Assembly: GCF_014207355.1 (NCBI RefSeq)
Contig: NZ_JACHEF010000005.1
Location: 434,001-498,000, forward strand
Direction: 5' to 3'
Source: Mesorhizobium sangaii
GTDB lineage: Bacteria > Pseudomonadota > Alphaproteobacteria > Rhizobiales > Rhizobiaceae
Length of the DNA stretch: 64,000 nt
Part shown: positions 44,244 through 52,691 of the stretch, one piece after another
Layout of the letters: every line of letters starts with the position of its first letter
Position numbering within the stretch: position 1 is the stretch's first letter
Position numbers and translations under genes: made by a program
The notes under the pieces: model-generated
Told to the model about the DNA's origin: nothing
The model's input: the letters and a program-made list of their open reading frames with translations, nothing else
The model's database searches: none

Positions 44244-44550
44244 CGGTGGCTGGCGAAGTCGATCTGCCTTCATCTTCACAACAGACTGGCTGGTGGGCTG
44301 GGCAACGACAAATCGGCAATCACGGAACCATCCGCTGCCGAGACAGTTGGTTCGGGTGGCGGCGAAACATCGCGCTTCCCTCAAGCTGATATTAGCGGAG
44401 AACTCCGCTAATTCGTCGCCACGCCCCCCAGAGAAATATCAGCAATGGCGCCGCTTCTGGCTGGAAGGCTTGTGACGGCGTTCACGTTCACGATGCCTGT
44501 CGGGTAAATACTGTCGCTTTCGCGCAACGAGGGTCCAGGAGCCTCGGCCC
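44244..44550. other. Intergenic with a perfect-arm palindrome
   Basis: This 307-bp gap lies between convergent genes. It holds the dyad at 44391-44412 and, on the plus strand just after it, a 20-codon frame (about 44446-44507: MAPLLAGRLV then TAFTFTMPVG, stop). That frame may be a cut-off gene start. Nothing else was recognised. Confidence 0.5.
44391..44412. promoter_or_regulatory. Orphan palindrome, operator-like
   Basis: Arms ATTAGCGGAG (44391-44400) and CTCCGCTAAT (44403-44412) are perfect inverted repeats around AA. The size and symmetry fit a TetR-type operator; there is no regulator gene beside it and no T tract to make it a terminator. Confidence 0.6.
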
Positions 44551-44844
44551 TTAGGCAGCACGACCGAATTCGTTCTGGACGATCTCGAGAAGCAGGCCGT
44601 CATTGTCCCGGCCGACGGGCTCCCTCGTCCGCCAATCGCACCCCGATCGATCGAACTCGATGGGCGCGGAATAGAATTCCGCGAAACCGAGAACCAATCG
44701 TTCTGCGTCGGCCAGCGACAGATCGCTGTGGCGACCGGCCACCTGTGCCGCCAAGACCGGTATGTTGACGATGCCAAACTCGTAGATTGTCTTGACCAGC
44801 GTGTGGTTCAGGTCGTCACGCAGCTCGATCGAGTGGTTGTTCAT
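44551..44844 (-). CDS. Hypothetical protein
   Basis: A 97-residue soluble protein without a recognised family. AGGAG lies 8 bases before the ATG, giving good support for the start. It is acidic and mostly helical (LRDDLNHTLVKTIYEFGIVN then LSLADAERLVLGFAEFYSAP). The AT-rich stretch around 44920-44960 upstream is a likely promoter. It is a single-gene unit. Confidence 0.7.
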   Translation of the reverse strand: MNNHSIELRDDLNHTLVKTIYEFGIVNIPVLAAQVAGRHSDLSLADAERLVLGFAEFYSAPIEFDRSGCDWRTREPVGRDNDGLLLEIVQNEFGRAA

Positions 44845-45113
44845 GGCAAACTCCTGTCCCTTGGACTGGGTTTTCCCTCACTTTCACCATGCGCCATCGA
44901 CTTCGCCAAAGCAAGCCAATTGTTTAAATTTAATTAACAAAATCAAATAGTTAGTAGGTTTAGACAGTGATGCAAACCAGGCACTGTGAGTACGTGGTGC
45001 AACAGAAGCGTTCGACTATCTCGGAACCAAATAGGCCATTGGCAAATTGAGAGACACATAAGTCACTTACTCATTCGGCACACCGGCTCGGATCGCCGGT
45101 AAGGGAGCCCACG

Positions 45114-45365
45114 ATGACTGACAATCTTGAGCGCCCCGAACGGCTTCAGGTCATGTTGAACGAGGAAGAGTTCGCGGCACTCGACACTTGGCGCTTCGAC
45201 AAGCGCATGCCGAGCCGTGCGGCTGCGGTGCGTGAACTGCTTCGACGCGGCCTGGCTGCGGAGGGCTTCCTGCATGCCAGCAGTGGAACGCGTTCCGGCG
45301 ATTTCGGCCTTCTGAAAGGCGAACAAGACAAGCCGGATCGCAAGGCGAAGGCTTCAGGCGAATGA
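45114..45365 (+). CDS. Ribbon-helix-helix-type protein
   Basis: An 83-residue protein whose first 50 residues fit a ribbon-helix-helix DNA-binding domain: beta strand RLQVMLNEEEFAAL, first helix TWRFDKRMPSRAAAV, second helix RELLRRGLAA. The rest is a charged tail (GEQDKPDRKAKASGE). GTAAGGGAGCCC provides a ribosome-binding site 7 bases upstream. No toxin gene follows, so a simple toxin-antitoxin assignment is not supported; a small regulator is more likely. Confidence 0.75.
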   Translation: MTDNLERPERLQVMLNEEEFAALDTWRFDKRMPSRAAAVRELLRRGLAAEGFLHASSGTRSGDFGLLKGEQDKPDRKAKASGE

Positions 45366-45476
45366 AAACTGCGGCGCCGGCAGCCTGGCGCCTGATGGCT
45401 TGATAAGGTTGGCAGGCCTTTCGAAGGCAAGCCGGTGGCGCGAAACATCGCGGCCAGCTCGCGAAAGCAGCAATGG

Positions 45477-45659
45477 CTACTTCCGCACGATCCACTTGAG
45501 AATGTCGGGATCGATCTCGTCGAGTTCGGTCAACTCACGCGCCAGCAGCGTCGCGTTCATTCGCCATTCCCGTTTGGCGATAAGCCTTTCAACGGCCGAT
45601 TTCCTGAAGACGCGGCGAACACTCTCGCCGTCGAAAGCCCCTGAATGGTTTTCTGTCAT
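45477..45659 (-). CDS. Small hypothetical protein
   Basis: A 60-residue charged helical protein (FRKSAVERLIAKREWRMNAT then ELTELDEIDPDILKWIVRK). GGAGA lies 5-9 bases upstream of the ATG at 45659. No family is recognised. It lies convergent to the ribbon-helix-helix gene with a 111-bp gap. The start signal and composition make it probable. Confidence 0.55.
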   Translation of the reverse strand: MTENHSGAFDGESVRRVFRKSAVERLIAKREWRMNATLLARELTELDEIDPDILKWIVRK

Positions 45660-45739
45660 TTCAGTCTCCGCTGGGACGGCGGGAGCACCTGAGTGGCTAC
45701 CAAACGTCCGCGTGCCTTGGAAACCGGACGACGCGAGGA

Positions 45740-45757
45740 ATGTACGCTTTCGTACAT
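45740..45757. promoter_or_regulatory. Inverted repeat ATGTACG-N4-CGTACAT
   Basis: Perfect 7-bp arms (45740-45746 and 45751-45757) with a CTTT loop. It lies 81-98 bases upstream of the minus-strand 60-residue gene. There is no T tract after it in either direction, so a protein-binding site is more likely than a terminator. Confidence 0.5.
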
Positions 45758-45920
45758 AAATGGCGAGTCAATTTGCCGGCGGGCGAACCATTCCCGAATG
45801 CGGCTCGTTAGGCTTTCGCACCGCCGGCGGGGCCAAGCCCGACACTCGGGGGCAACCGAGCTTTGTTGTTAGCCGGCGGATTTTCCGACGAGTGCCGGAG
45901 TCTGGCGTCATCACTTGATA

Positions 45921-45961
45921 TGTCGGTTTTGTACCAAGACACGTTTGGTACGTTTCCGACA
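45921..45961. promoter_or_regulatory. Nested dyad upstream of Crp-type gene
   Basis: Outer arms TGTCGG (45921-45926) and CCGACA (45956-45961), and inner arms GTACCAA (45931-45937) and TTGGTAC (45945-45951), share one axis with matched 4-nt spacers. It is centred about 204 bases before the Crp-type start. Confidence 0.6.
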
Positions 45962-46144
45962 CTAACGTTCAGGTCGATCTTTTCGTATGCGAACGGTGTT
46001 GGGGGCCGCCGTGCATCGAAATTCATACCGCATTCCTAGGTCTTTTCGTCGGGAGTCCCTATATACGGGCCATCGTCGGCACGTTTTTACGGGGCGCGGA
46101 CGGCTGGGAGATCGGATGGCTCTTGCCCTGCATTGGGCCGCGCC

Positions 46145-46870
46145 ATGACCGATCTTGATAAAAACCGCCAATACCGAAATCAACTGCTGCGGCGCATGCC
46201 GGCGGATGACCTGGCGCTGCTCGTGCCCCATATGCAGCGCTGCGACCTGCTTTTGCGCCAGATACTGGTGAGCCCCAATATTCCGATCGAGGCCGTCTAC
46301 TTCATCGAACGGGGCATCGGCTCGGTGGTCGCCAGCACGACCAGCGGCCACGAGGCCGAAGTGGGCTTCATCGGCTTCGAAGGCATGACGGGATCTTCCC
46401 TCGTGATGGGCGACGACCGTGCGGTGCATGCCTGCTATGTGCAGCTTGAAGGCGAGGCCATACGCATCGAAGCCGGCCCTTTCAATGCAGCCCTCGCGGC
46501 AAGTGCGACCTTGCGGATGTTCCTGCTGCGCTTCGTCAACGCGCTGCAGACCCAGGCCAGCTGCACCGCTTTGGTCAACGCAAGGCTGAAGCTCGAGGAG
46601 CGGCTGGCGCGGTGGCTGCTCATGTGCGACGATCGGGTGCCTGGCGAAACCCTCTCCATCACGCACGAATTCCTGGCCATCATGCTTGGCGTTCGGCGCC
46701 CAGGCGTCACCGTTGCCCTCCAGTTGCTGGAAGGCCGCGCGCTGATCCGCTCGCGCCGCGGCGAGATCGTCATTCGCGACCGCGCCGGATTGGAAGAACT
46801 CGCCAATGGCAGTTACGGCGAAGCCGAGGCCGAATATGTCAGGCTGATCGGCGAGATCGATGCCGACTGA
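46145..46870 (+). CDS. Crp/Fnr-family regulator
   Basis: A 241-residue regulator with an N-terminal cyclic-nucleotide-type beta roll (YFIERGIGSVVASTTSGHEA then EVGFIGFEGMTG), a dimer helix, and a C-terminal winged helix (ITHEFLAIMLGVRRPGVTVA). It lacks the Fnr cysteine cluster and the usual cAMP-phosphate Arg/Glu pattern, so the signal is unclear. This subtype is frequent in Rhizobiales. ATG at 46145 is preferred to TTG at 46133. It is convergent to, and directly abuts, the next minus-strand frame. The dyads upstream may control it. Confidence 0.9.
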   Translation: MTDLDKNRQYRNQLLRRMPADDLALLVPHMQRCDLLLRQILVSPNIPIEAVYFIERGIGSVVASTTSGHEAEVGFIGFEGMTGSSLVMGDDRAVHACYVQLEGEAIRIEAGPFNAALAASATLRMFLLRFVNALQTQASCTALVNARLKLEERLARWLLMCDDRVPGETLSITHEFLAIMLGVRRPGVTVALQLLEGRALIRSRRGEIVIRDRAGLEELANGSYGEAEAEYVRLIGEIDAD

Positions 46871-47197
46871 TCAAGAGCGCCGCGCCGCCGGCTTGCCCGA
46901 TGACGTCGCTTTGCCGGGCCGTGTCGCCCCGACTTCATAGTCATCCGCCGCGCTGTTCCGGCTCATTGGCCCCTCTCGGCCGATCGGCCCATCTCTGCCA
47001 ATTGGCAAGCCAGCATGCTCCAAGCTTGCGAGCTTGCATTTCGTCTGTTCGGCCGCCGCCCCGATAAGGCAATCGATGGTAAACATGGCGCCGACGTGAT
47101 CGCTGGCGGCGACCGCCTGGCGTATCTTGCTCAATTGCGCTTGCGTATAATCCAGAAGCTCGACCAGGCCGGTATGATCCAAACCGCCCTCCATCAT
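46871..47197 (-). CDS. Hypothetical protein
   Basis: A 108-residue frame whose first 65 residues look like a helical protein (LVELLDYTQAQLSKIRQAVA then AMFTIDCLIGAAAEQTKCKL). The rest is low-complexity with a short internal repeat (GRDGPIGREGP). No ribosome-binding site is visible and no family is recognised. Its stop directly abuts the Crp-type stop. Coding status is uncertain. Confidence 0.45.
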   Translation of the reverse strand: MMEGGLDHTGLVELLDYTQAQLSKIRQAVAASDHVGAMFTIDCLIGAAAEQTKCKLASLEHAGLPIGRDGPIGREGPMSRNSAADDYEVGATRPGKATSSGKPAARRS

Positions 47198-47416
47198 AGG
47201 ATGTCGAGTGGCCGATCCAGGTCGCTCTTGGCTTTTGAAATACGCCCATTTGCCTGGCTTGCATAGGCGAATTGTCGAAAACGTACAGTTTCCAGCTCGC
47301 AGCCGGCCGCGCTATTGTCCAAAGGTCCCTCTTCGCGAGGCCATTGCGGCATGCGAAGTTGAGGAACATAAGCTATCGCTTGGATAAGCGCTCCGTACGT
47401 CGCGGGGGGCGATGTC

Positions 47417-48157
47417 GTGCCAATTCGCGAGAATCTCGCTGCCAACCTCAGGCGGCTGGTCCAACGCCACGCTTCCGTGAGCGCGGCGTGCCGTGAGCTT
47501 GGCATCAACCGCACCCAGTTCGAGCGCTATCTGCAAGGCCAGGCCATTCCGAACAAAGCCACCGCCAGGCTGATCTGCGGCTTCTTCAAGATCGACGAGA
47601 ACGATCTGTATCGCGAGCCCGCTGCCGCGGCAGCCAGCGACAGCCACGCATCGCTGCGCCAGAGACTGTATGAGACCATGGTGCATCCCCCCTCGCCGGC
47701 CATCGCCGGCGGCACCTATTTCACCTATTTTTCGGTCCCCGGCCGCCCCGACCTTCTGATGCGCTCGATCACCTTCGTGCAGCGTGAGACCGAGCTGGTC
47801 ACCTTCAGGCGCGTGACACGGTGGGCTCCAGGCGACAGCCAGGGCGGAGCACGAGCTCCCGGCAACCACTACGGCGTGGTGATCTCGCGCCTGAACTGGA
47901 TCTATTTCAGCGGCATCAACAGCCGCCCGACCGGCGAGCCGTCGATCATAGCCGTGCAATGGGCCCCCATCTCGGAGCCGGTGATGGTCGGCAGGGCCAT
48001 CGTCCTGACGGAATCAGGGCCAGCCTTCCTGTCGGCCATCATGCGGCGGGACGTTACCAGGATCAGCCTGAAACAGGCGATAAGAATGGCCCACATCGTC
48101 AGGCTCGATGACCCCGGCGTCGATCATCTGGTGGCAAGCCTCGCGCGCGAGGCCTGA
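47417..48157 (+). CDS. Helix-turn-helix regulator
   Basis: A 246-residue protein starting with GTG at 47417. Residues about 3-65 are an XRE/lambda-type helix-turn-helix (NLAANLRRLVQRHASVSAAC then INRTQFERYLQGQAIPNKAT). The remaining 170 residues form an unrecognised beta-rich domain (TYFTYFSVPGRPDLLMRSIT then HYGVVISRLNWIYFSGI) that could bind a ligand. The arrangement is seen in uncharacterised Rhizobiales regulators. The gene stands alone upstream of an acyltransferase gene. Confidence 0.8.
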   Translation: MPIRENLAANLRRLVQRHASVSAACRELGINRTQFERYLQGQAIPNKATARLICGFFKIDENDLYREPAAAAASDSHASLRQRLYETMVHPPSPAIAGGTYFTYFSVPGRPDLLMRSITFVQRETELVTFRRVTRWAPGDSQGGARAPGNHYGVVISRLNWIYFSGINSRPTGEPSIIAVQWAPISEPVMVGRAIVLTESGPAFLSAIMRRDVTRISLKQAIRMAHIVRLDDPGVDHLVASLAREA

Positions 48158-48327
48158 CGCAAAAGATCCGAAACAACTTACGGCGCGGCGCCGCCGGTGG
48201 AAGGGAGCCTCCCTTTTCCTGCCATGTTGCACTGCGATAGATTTGTTGCATTGCGATATCAACCTGCCCGGCCGACCCTGCCAATGGGGCTGGGCCAATG
48301 GGGCTGGGCTTGCACGAAGGAACCGTC

Positions 48328-50367
48328 GTGGCAGCATCGTTCCGGCCGGACATACAGGGATTGCGCGCGCTCGCCGTCGGCGGTGTCGTCGCCTATCATT
48401 TCGGCCTCTCCGGCCTGCCCGGCGGCTTTGCCGGCGTCGACATCTTCTTCGTCATCTCCGGCTGGCTGATCACCACCCATCTCATGCAGGAGATCGGCGA
48501 CACCGGCAGGCTCGACCTCTGGCGCTTCTATGCCAGGCGCGCGCGGCGCCTTTTGCCGGCGGCACTGTTCGTCATCCTGGCGACCCTTGCGGCCGGCTAT
48601 TTCATCCTGTCGCCTCAGGAGCAGGCGTTCTATTCGCGCGGCGCCATGTTCGCCTCTGCCTACGCCATCAATCTGTGGCTGCTGCGCTGGTCGTTCGACT
48701 ATTTCGCCACTGATGCTACCAGCAATCCCTTCATCCACTTCTGGTCGCTGTCGGTGGAGGAGCAGTTCTACCTGGCCTGGCCGGCGCTGCTTCTGCTGGC
48801 GGCCTGGCTGCGTCCCGGCCGGCGAACGGCGGTGGTCGTGATCGGCATCGCCGGCCTCGCCTCTTTCGTCGCCTGCGCCTGGCTGACCAGCGCGGCACCA
48901 GCCTGGGCCTTCTATTTTTCGCCGCTGCGTGCCTGGGAGTTCGCCGCCGGCGGCCTGGCGACGCTGGTCCCGGTGACTTTCCTGCTGCATCGTCCATGGC
49001 TGCGCGCTGCCCTTGGCTGGCTCGGCCTGGCGCTGATCGCGACGGCCTATCTGTGGCTGAGCGAGGACCTGCCCTTTCCCGGCTACCTGGCGCTGCTGCC
49101 GGTTGCCGGCACAGTGCTGGTGCTGTTGGGCGGGGCCTGCGAGGAGCAGGCCGGCATGCTGGCCACCTGGCGGACCAACGGTCAAGCCTACAGCCCGGTC
49201 GCCGCTCTGTCGCTGCCGCCCCTGCAATGGATCGGCGCGCTCTCCTATTCGCTCTATCTCTGGCACTGGCCGGTGATCGTCTATGCCCAGATGCTGGTGC
49301 CGGATCTCAGCGCGCCGCAGCGCCTCGGATGCGGCGCGCTGGCCTTGGCGTTGTCGGTGTTCACATATCACCTGATCGAGAACCCCGGACGACGCGCCGG
49401 CTGGCTGACGGCGGGCGCCAAGGCTCCCTGTTTCAGCGCCATTCCGGACGGAAAACCGCGTCTCACTTTTCCTGCAATTGTGCTGGCTCCCGCGCTGGCG
49501 CTGACCGGTGCCGGCGTGGCGGTGGCTTATGCCAATGCGCATCTGGCCCAGCGCAACATCGACCCAGAGCAACGCGGCATCGAGCAGGCCGCCGAACGAC
49601 CCTCCATCGCGCGCGCCGTCGACAAGAATTGCCTGCTCGACTTCCACACCGTGACGCCCAAACCCTGCGTGTTCGGCGCCACCGATGCCGCCCACACCAT
49701 CGTGCTGTTCGGCGATTCGCACGCCGACCACTGGTCGACGCCGCTGATCGAAGCCGCCAGGCGCAACGACACCAAGGTGGTCACCTATCTCAAATCATCA
49801 TGCCGCGCCTCGCGGCTCTCCACCTTCAACACCGTGCTGAAGCGCGACTACACCGAATGCGACGCCTGGCGCGAGCAGGCGATATCGGACATCATCGCCC
49901 GCAAGCCTCGCCTGGTGGTGATCTCGGAATTCTCCATCGGCAATCTGACGCGCGACATGCCCGCCGCCAGCCGCACCGCCGAGACCGCGCGCTGGCAGGC
50001 CGGCCTGCGCTCGACCTTGCAGGCGTTCAGCCGGGCCGGCGTCGAGGCCGCGGTGATCCGCGACACGCCGATCAACGCCAGCTTCGCCGATTCCTGTGTG
50101 GCGCGCACCCTGTGGTGGCGCGAGGCGCCGTCGCCGCACTGCGACACGCCAAGGACCGAGGCCGCCAATGACAATGCCGCCGCCGCCGAACGCGCTGTCG
50201 TGACCAGCGTCCCCGACACGCTCTATGTCGACCTCACCGACCATTTCTGCGGCCACACCGCCTGCCACGTCTTCATCGGCGGCAAGCTGGCCTTCCGCGA
50301 CCGCCACCACCTCGCCACCGCCTTTGCCGAGACGCTGGAGCGGCCGCTGGAAAAGGCGTTGTTTTGA
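48328..50367 (+). CDS. OafA/YrhL-type acyltransferase with SGNH domain
   Basis: A 679-residue membrane O-acyltransferase. The start is taken as GTG at 48328, with AAGGA 7 bases upstream; an ATG at 48298 lacks one. About ten helices form the acyltransferase-3 domain: RPDIQGLRALAVGGVVAYHF holds the signature R-A-L-A-V/H pattern, then FFVISGWLITTHLM and FIHFWSLSVEEQFYLAWP. The periplasmic C-terminal domain is SGNH-like, with LFGDSHADHW at the nucleophile and DRHHLA near the end for the Asp/His. Such proteins O-acetylate lipopolysaccharide, peptidoglycan or exopolysaccharide. It is a single gene convergent with an SDR. Confidence 0.92.
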   Translation: MAASFRPDIQGLRALAVGGVVAYHFGLSGLPGGFAGVDIFFVISGWLITTHLMQEIGDTGRLDLWRFYARRARRLLPAALFVILATLAAGYFILSPQEQAFYSRGAMFASAYAINLWLLRWSFDYFATDATSNPFIHFWSLSVEEQFYLAWPALLLLAAWLRPGRRTAVVVIGIAGLASFVACAWLTSAAPAWAFYFSPLRAWEFAAGGLATLVPVTFLLHRPWLRAALGWLGLALIATAYLWLSEDLPFPGYLALLPVAGTVLVLLGGACEEQAGMLATWRTNGQAYSPVAALSLPPLQWIGALSYSLYLWHWPVIVYAQMLVPDLSAPQRLGCGALALALSVFTYHLIENPGRRAGWLTAGAKAPCFSAIPDGKPRLTFPAIVLAPALALTGAGVAVAYANAHLAQRNIDPEQRGIEQAAERPSIARAVDKNCLLDFHTVTPKPCVFGATDAAHTIVLFGDSHADHWSTPLIEAARRNDTKVVTYLKSSCRASRLSTFNTVLKRDYTECDAWREQAISDIIARKPRLVVISEFSIGNLTRDMPAASRTAETARWQAGLRSTLQAFSRAGVEAAVIRDTPINASFADSCVARTLWWREAPSPHCDTPRTEAANDNAAAAERAVVTSVPDTLYVDLTDHFCGHTACHVFIGGKLAFRDRHHLATAFAETLERPLEKALF

Positions 50368-50386
50368 AAACCAGCGCCAGCACCTC

Positions 50387-51136
50387 CTACCGCCACCCAC
50401 CCGACGCCGTAATCCGCTCTCCAGTCACCCAACCCGCCTCGTCGGACGCCAGAAACACCGCTACCCGTGCAATGTCATCCGGCTGGCCGAAGCGGCCAAG
50501 CGGGGTGACCGCCACCAGCGCCTGTTCGTGTTCGCTGCCGACAATGCCGACGCGCTGCAGCCCTTCGGTGTCGACACCGCCCGGCGCGATCGCGTTGACG
50601 CGGATGTGGCGGGCGCCGAGTTCGCGCGACATCGACAGCGTGATCGAATCCACCGCCGCCTTGGTGGCGGCATAGACCAGCGAGTTGGGCTGTGGGTTGG
50701 AACTGGCGACCGAACTGATGTTGATGACGCTGCCGCCGGCCGGCCCGAAATGCTTCGCCGCCTCCTGGATGGCGAGCACGACGCCCAGCACATTGGTGTC
50801 GAATTCGCGGTGGAACTCGGCCTCTGTCACCGCCTCCAGCGGCTCGAACTGGAACACGCCGGCATTGTTGACCAGGATGTCGACGCCGCCGAACGAAGAC
50901 TTTGCCGCTTCAAACAGGCCGCGCACATCCGCCGCTTGCGCGACATCGCCCTTGACCGCGACTGCCCGGCCGCCGGCATCCGCGATGGCGGCCACGACGC
51001 GCTCGGCGCCTTCCTGCGATGAGGCATAGTTGACCACGACAGCCGCGCCCGCCGCAGCCAGCCCCTTGGCGATAGCTGCTCCAATGCCCTTGGATGCGCC
51101 GGTGACGATGGCGACCTTGCCGTTCAGACTGCTCAT
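50387..51136 (-). CDS. SDR family oxidoreductase (FabG-like)
   Basis: A 249-residue classical SDR with TGASKGIG, NNAGVF, a catalytic serine in NISSVASSNP and YAATKAAV (YxxxK). The C-terminal VTGERITASGGWR matches 3-oxoacyl-reductase-like SDRs of secondary pathways. NYAS after the second strand suggests NADP(H). It is divergent from a LysR-type gene, across a 134-bp gap, and is the probable target of that regulator. The substrate is unknown. Confidence 0.92.
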   Translation of the reverse strand: MSSLNGKVAIVTGASKGIGAAIAKGLAAAGAAVVVNYASSQEGAERVVAAIADAGGRAVAVKGDVAQAADVRGLFEAAKSSFGGVDILVNNAGVFQFEPLEAVTEAEFHREFDTNVLGVVLAIQEAAKHFGPAGGSVINISSVASSNPQPNSLVYAATKAAVDSITLSMSRELGARHIRVNAIAPGGVDTEGLQRVGIVGSEHEQALVAVTPLGRFGQPDDIARVAVFLASDEAGWVTGERITASGGWR

Positions 51137-51270
51137 CCATTCTCTCCTTGTGATCTTGACGATGAGCGGTATTTAAGCGCGCCGAAAAAGCGTATTAGAT
51201 TGTCAGATCGCCATTCTTTCTTGCCTGGAATTCGGCAATCCATCCCTTCCCGACATGCGATGATGCCGCC

Positions 51271-52164
51271 ATGACCACCATCCTCGAAAAGACCGCCGGC
51301 CTTGTCGCTTTCGTGCGCACGGTGGATGCCGGCTCGTTCCAGGCCGCCAGCCGGCTGATCGGCTCCAGCCCGTCGGCCGTGTCGAAGAGCGTGGCCAAGC
51401 TGGAGCAGCGGCTCGGCGCAAAACTCATCCAGCGCTCGACGCGCCGGCTGGGGCTGACCAGCGAAGGCATCGCTTATTACGAGCGCGTGGCGCCGCTGCT
51501 GCGCGCGCTCGACGATGCGCAGGACATCGTGCAAAGCACCGGCACGGCACGCGGCCTGCTGCGCGTCACCGCCCCGGTCGAACTCGGCCGCGGCCTCATC
51601 GCTTCATGGGGGCAGCTGTTCCTGGCCGAGCAACCGGAAGTGAAGCTGGAACTCAGCGTCACGGACCGCCACGCCGACCTGATCCGCGAGAACTACGATG
51701 TGGCGGTGCGCATGGGTGCGCTGGCCGATGTCGGGCTCACGGCGCGGCGCATCGCCAGCCTGCCGATCGTGCTGGTGGCCGCTCCCGCCTATCTCCAGCG
51801 CCGAGGCTTTCCAGCCTCGATCGACGATCTGCGACGCCACGATTTCGTCCGCTATGTCTCGGCTGGCCGCCCGCGGCCCATCACTTTTGCGGGCGGCACG
51901 CAAATCGTGCCCGACGGCCGCTTCGACACCGACGACAGCGGCGCCATCCGTAACGCAGCACTTGCCGGTGCTGGCGTCGCTCACCTCATGCAAGTCGCCG
52001 TACAGGACGACCTCGACACCGCCCGCCTGGTGCGCGTCCTGCCGGAGGTGCCGATGCCAACCATGCCAGTCCACATCGTGCACGCCTTCGGCCGGCAACT
52101 GCCGGTGCGGGCAAGGCTGTTCGTGGAGTTTTTGGCACGGCAGATGGCGAGATTGGGAAGGTAA
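51271..52164 (+). CDS. LysR-family transcriptional regulator
   Basis: A 297-residue LysR regulator. The winged helix (about 8-65) reads LVAFVRTVDAGSFQAASRLI then SPSAVSKSVAKLEQRLGAKL. The effector domain follows with GRGLIASWGQLFLAEQPEVK. The divergent arrangement with an SDR gene is the classic LysR layout, in which the regulator activates the neighbour when an effector binds. No convincing T-N11-A site could be singled out in the AT-richer part of the gap. Confidence 0.94.
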   Translation: MTTILEKTAGLVAFVRTVDAGSFQAASRLIGSSPSAVSKSVAKLEQRLGAKLIQRSTRRLGLTSEGIAYYERVAPLLRALDDAQDIVQSTGTARGLLRVTAPVELGRGLIASWGQLFLAEQPEVKLELSVTDRHADLIRENYDVAVRMGALADVGLTARRIASLPIVLVAAPAYLQRRGFPASIDDLRRHDFVRYVSAGRPRPITFAGGTQIVPDGRFDTDDSGAIRNAALAGAGVAHLMQVAVQDDLDTARLVRVLPEVPMPTMPVHIVHAFGRQLPVRARLFVEFLARQMARLGR

Positions 52165-52325
52165 TTCGCTTCTCGCTCGTTTACGGCGTGCAATAGCATA
52201 TGGATTCCGGAACTGTCTGCCCGGCCCGGCCCCGATGTCCCGACTGTTCGTCACATCTAGCGAATCTGTGGAACGGGGCCGCGTCTCGGGGATTATATTA
52301 GGTTAACCTTGAAAAGGAGGTAGCC

Positions 52326-52637
52326 ATGAAGAAGCTCCTGCTTGTTTCGGTTATCGCCATTGCTTCGGCGGCGGCGATGATCGCCCCCGCGGGTGCCCGC
52401 GCCCGTATCACTCTCGGCATCGGCGGCTATGCCGACGACTATTACGGTGACGGCTATTACAATGGTTACGGTGACTACGGCGATCGCTACGTCTATCACC
52501 CCTATTACCAGTACGACGACTACGACAACGGTTACAGGCCGCGTTATTACCACCGGCACCACCGTTGCCACATCGAACTGGTCAAGCACTGGCGCCATCA
52601 CCACAGGATCATCGAGGAAGTCCGCGTCTGCGGATGA
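52326..52637 (+). CDS. Exported Tyr/Gly/His-rich small protein
   Basis: A 103-residue protein. The first 24 residues are a clear signal peptide (KKLLLVSVIAIASAAAMIAP, cleavage after GARA). The mature part is low-complexity: repeated DYYGDGYYNGYGDYGDRYVY-like units, then a His/Arg-rich stretch (RYYHRHHRCHIELVKHW). Two cysteines remain. The ribosome-binding site AAGGAGG is one of the best in the window, which suggests high expression. Similar tyrosine-rich exported proteins occur in Rhizobiales without known function; a matrix or metal-binding role is only a guess. Confidence 0.82.
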   Translation: MKKLLLVSVIAIASAAAMIAPAGARARITLGIGGYADDYYGDGYYNGYGDYGDRYVYHPYYQYDDYDNGYRPRYYHRHHRCHIELVKHWRHHHRIIEEVRVCG

Positions 52638-52649
52638 CCTGATCATATG

Positions 52650-52690
52650 AAAATTGATCCGGCCGGCATTGCCGGTCGGATCGCCGCGCC
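52650..52690 (-). terminator. Terminator between convergent genes
   Basis: A 12-bp stem (52656-52667 with 52671-52682, one G-T pair) has a 3-nt loop. Read on the minus strand it is followed by AATTTTC, so it probably ends the DUF6456 transcript, and may also slow plus-strand transcription from the exported-protein gene. Confidence 0.6.
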
Positions 52691-52691
52691 C

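Larger units (their letters stand above)
45660..46144. other. Intergenic with two dyads
   Basis: This 485-bp region lies upstream of both the 60-residue gene and the Crp-type gene. It contains the dyads at 45740-45757 and 45921-45961. A minus-strand frame at 45808-46026 has AGGA before its ATG but no family and runs through the larger dyad, so it is not called. Confidence 0.5.

Noticed and set aside
45114..45365. Toxin-antitoxin pair at the ribbon-helix-helix gene
   Set aside because: No toxin-like gene follows on the same strand; the next frame is on the opposite strand.
45808..46026. Minus-strand 72-residue frame with AGGA upstream
   Set aside because: No family, and it runs through a symmetrical dyad that explains the sequence better as a regulatory site.
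48259..49731. Minus-strand 490-residue frame opposite the OafA-like gene
   Set aside because: Gln/Gly/Arg-rich shadow; the plus-strand acyltransferase has full domain motifs.
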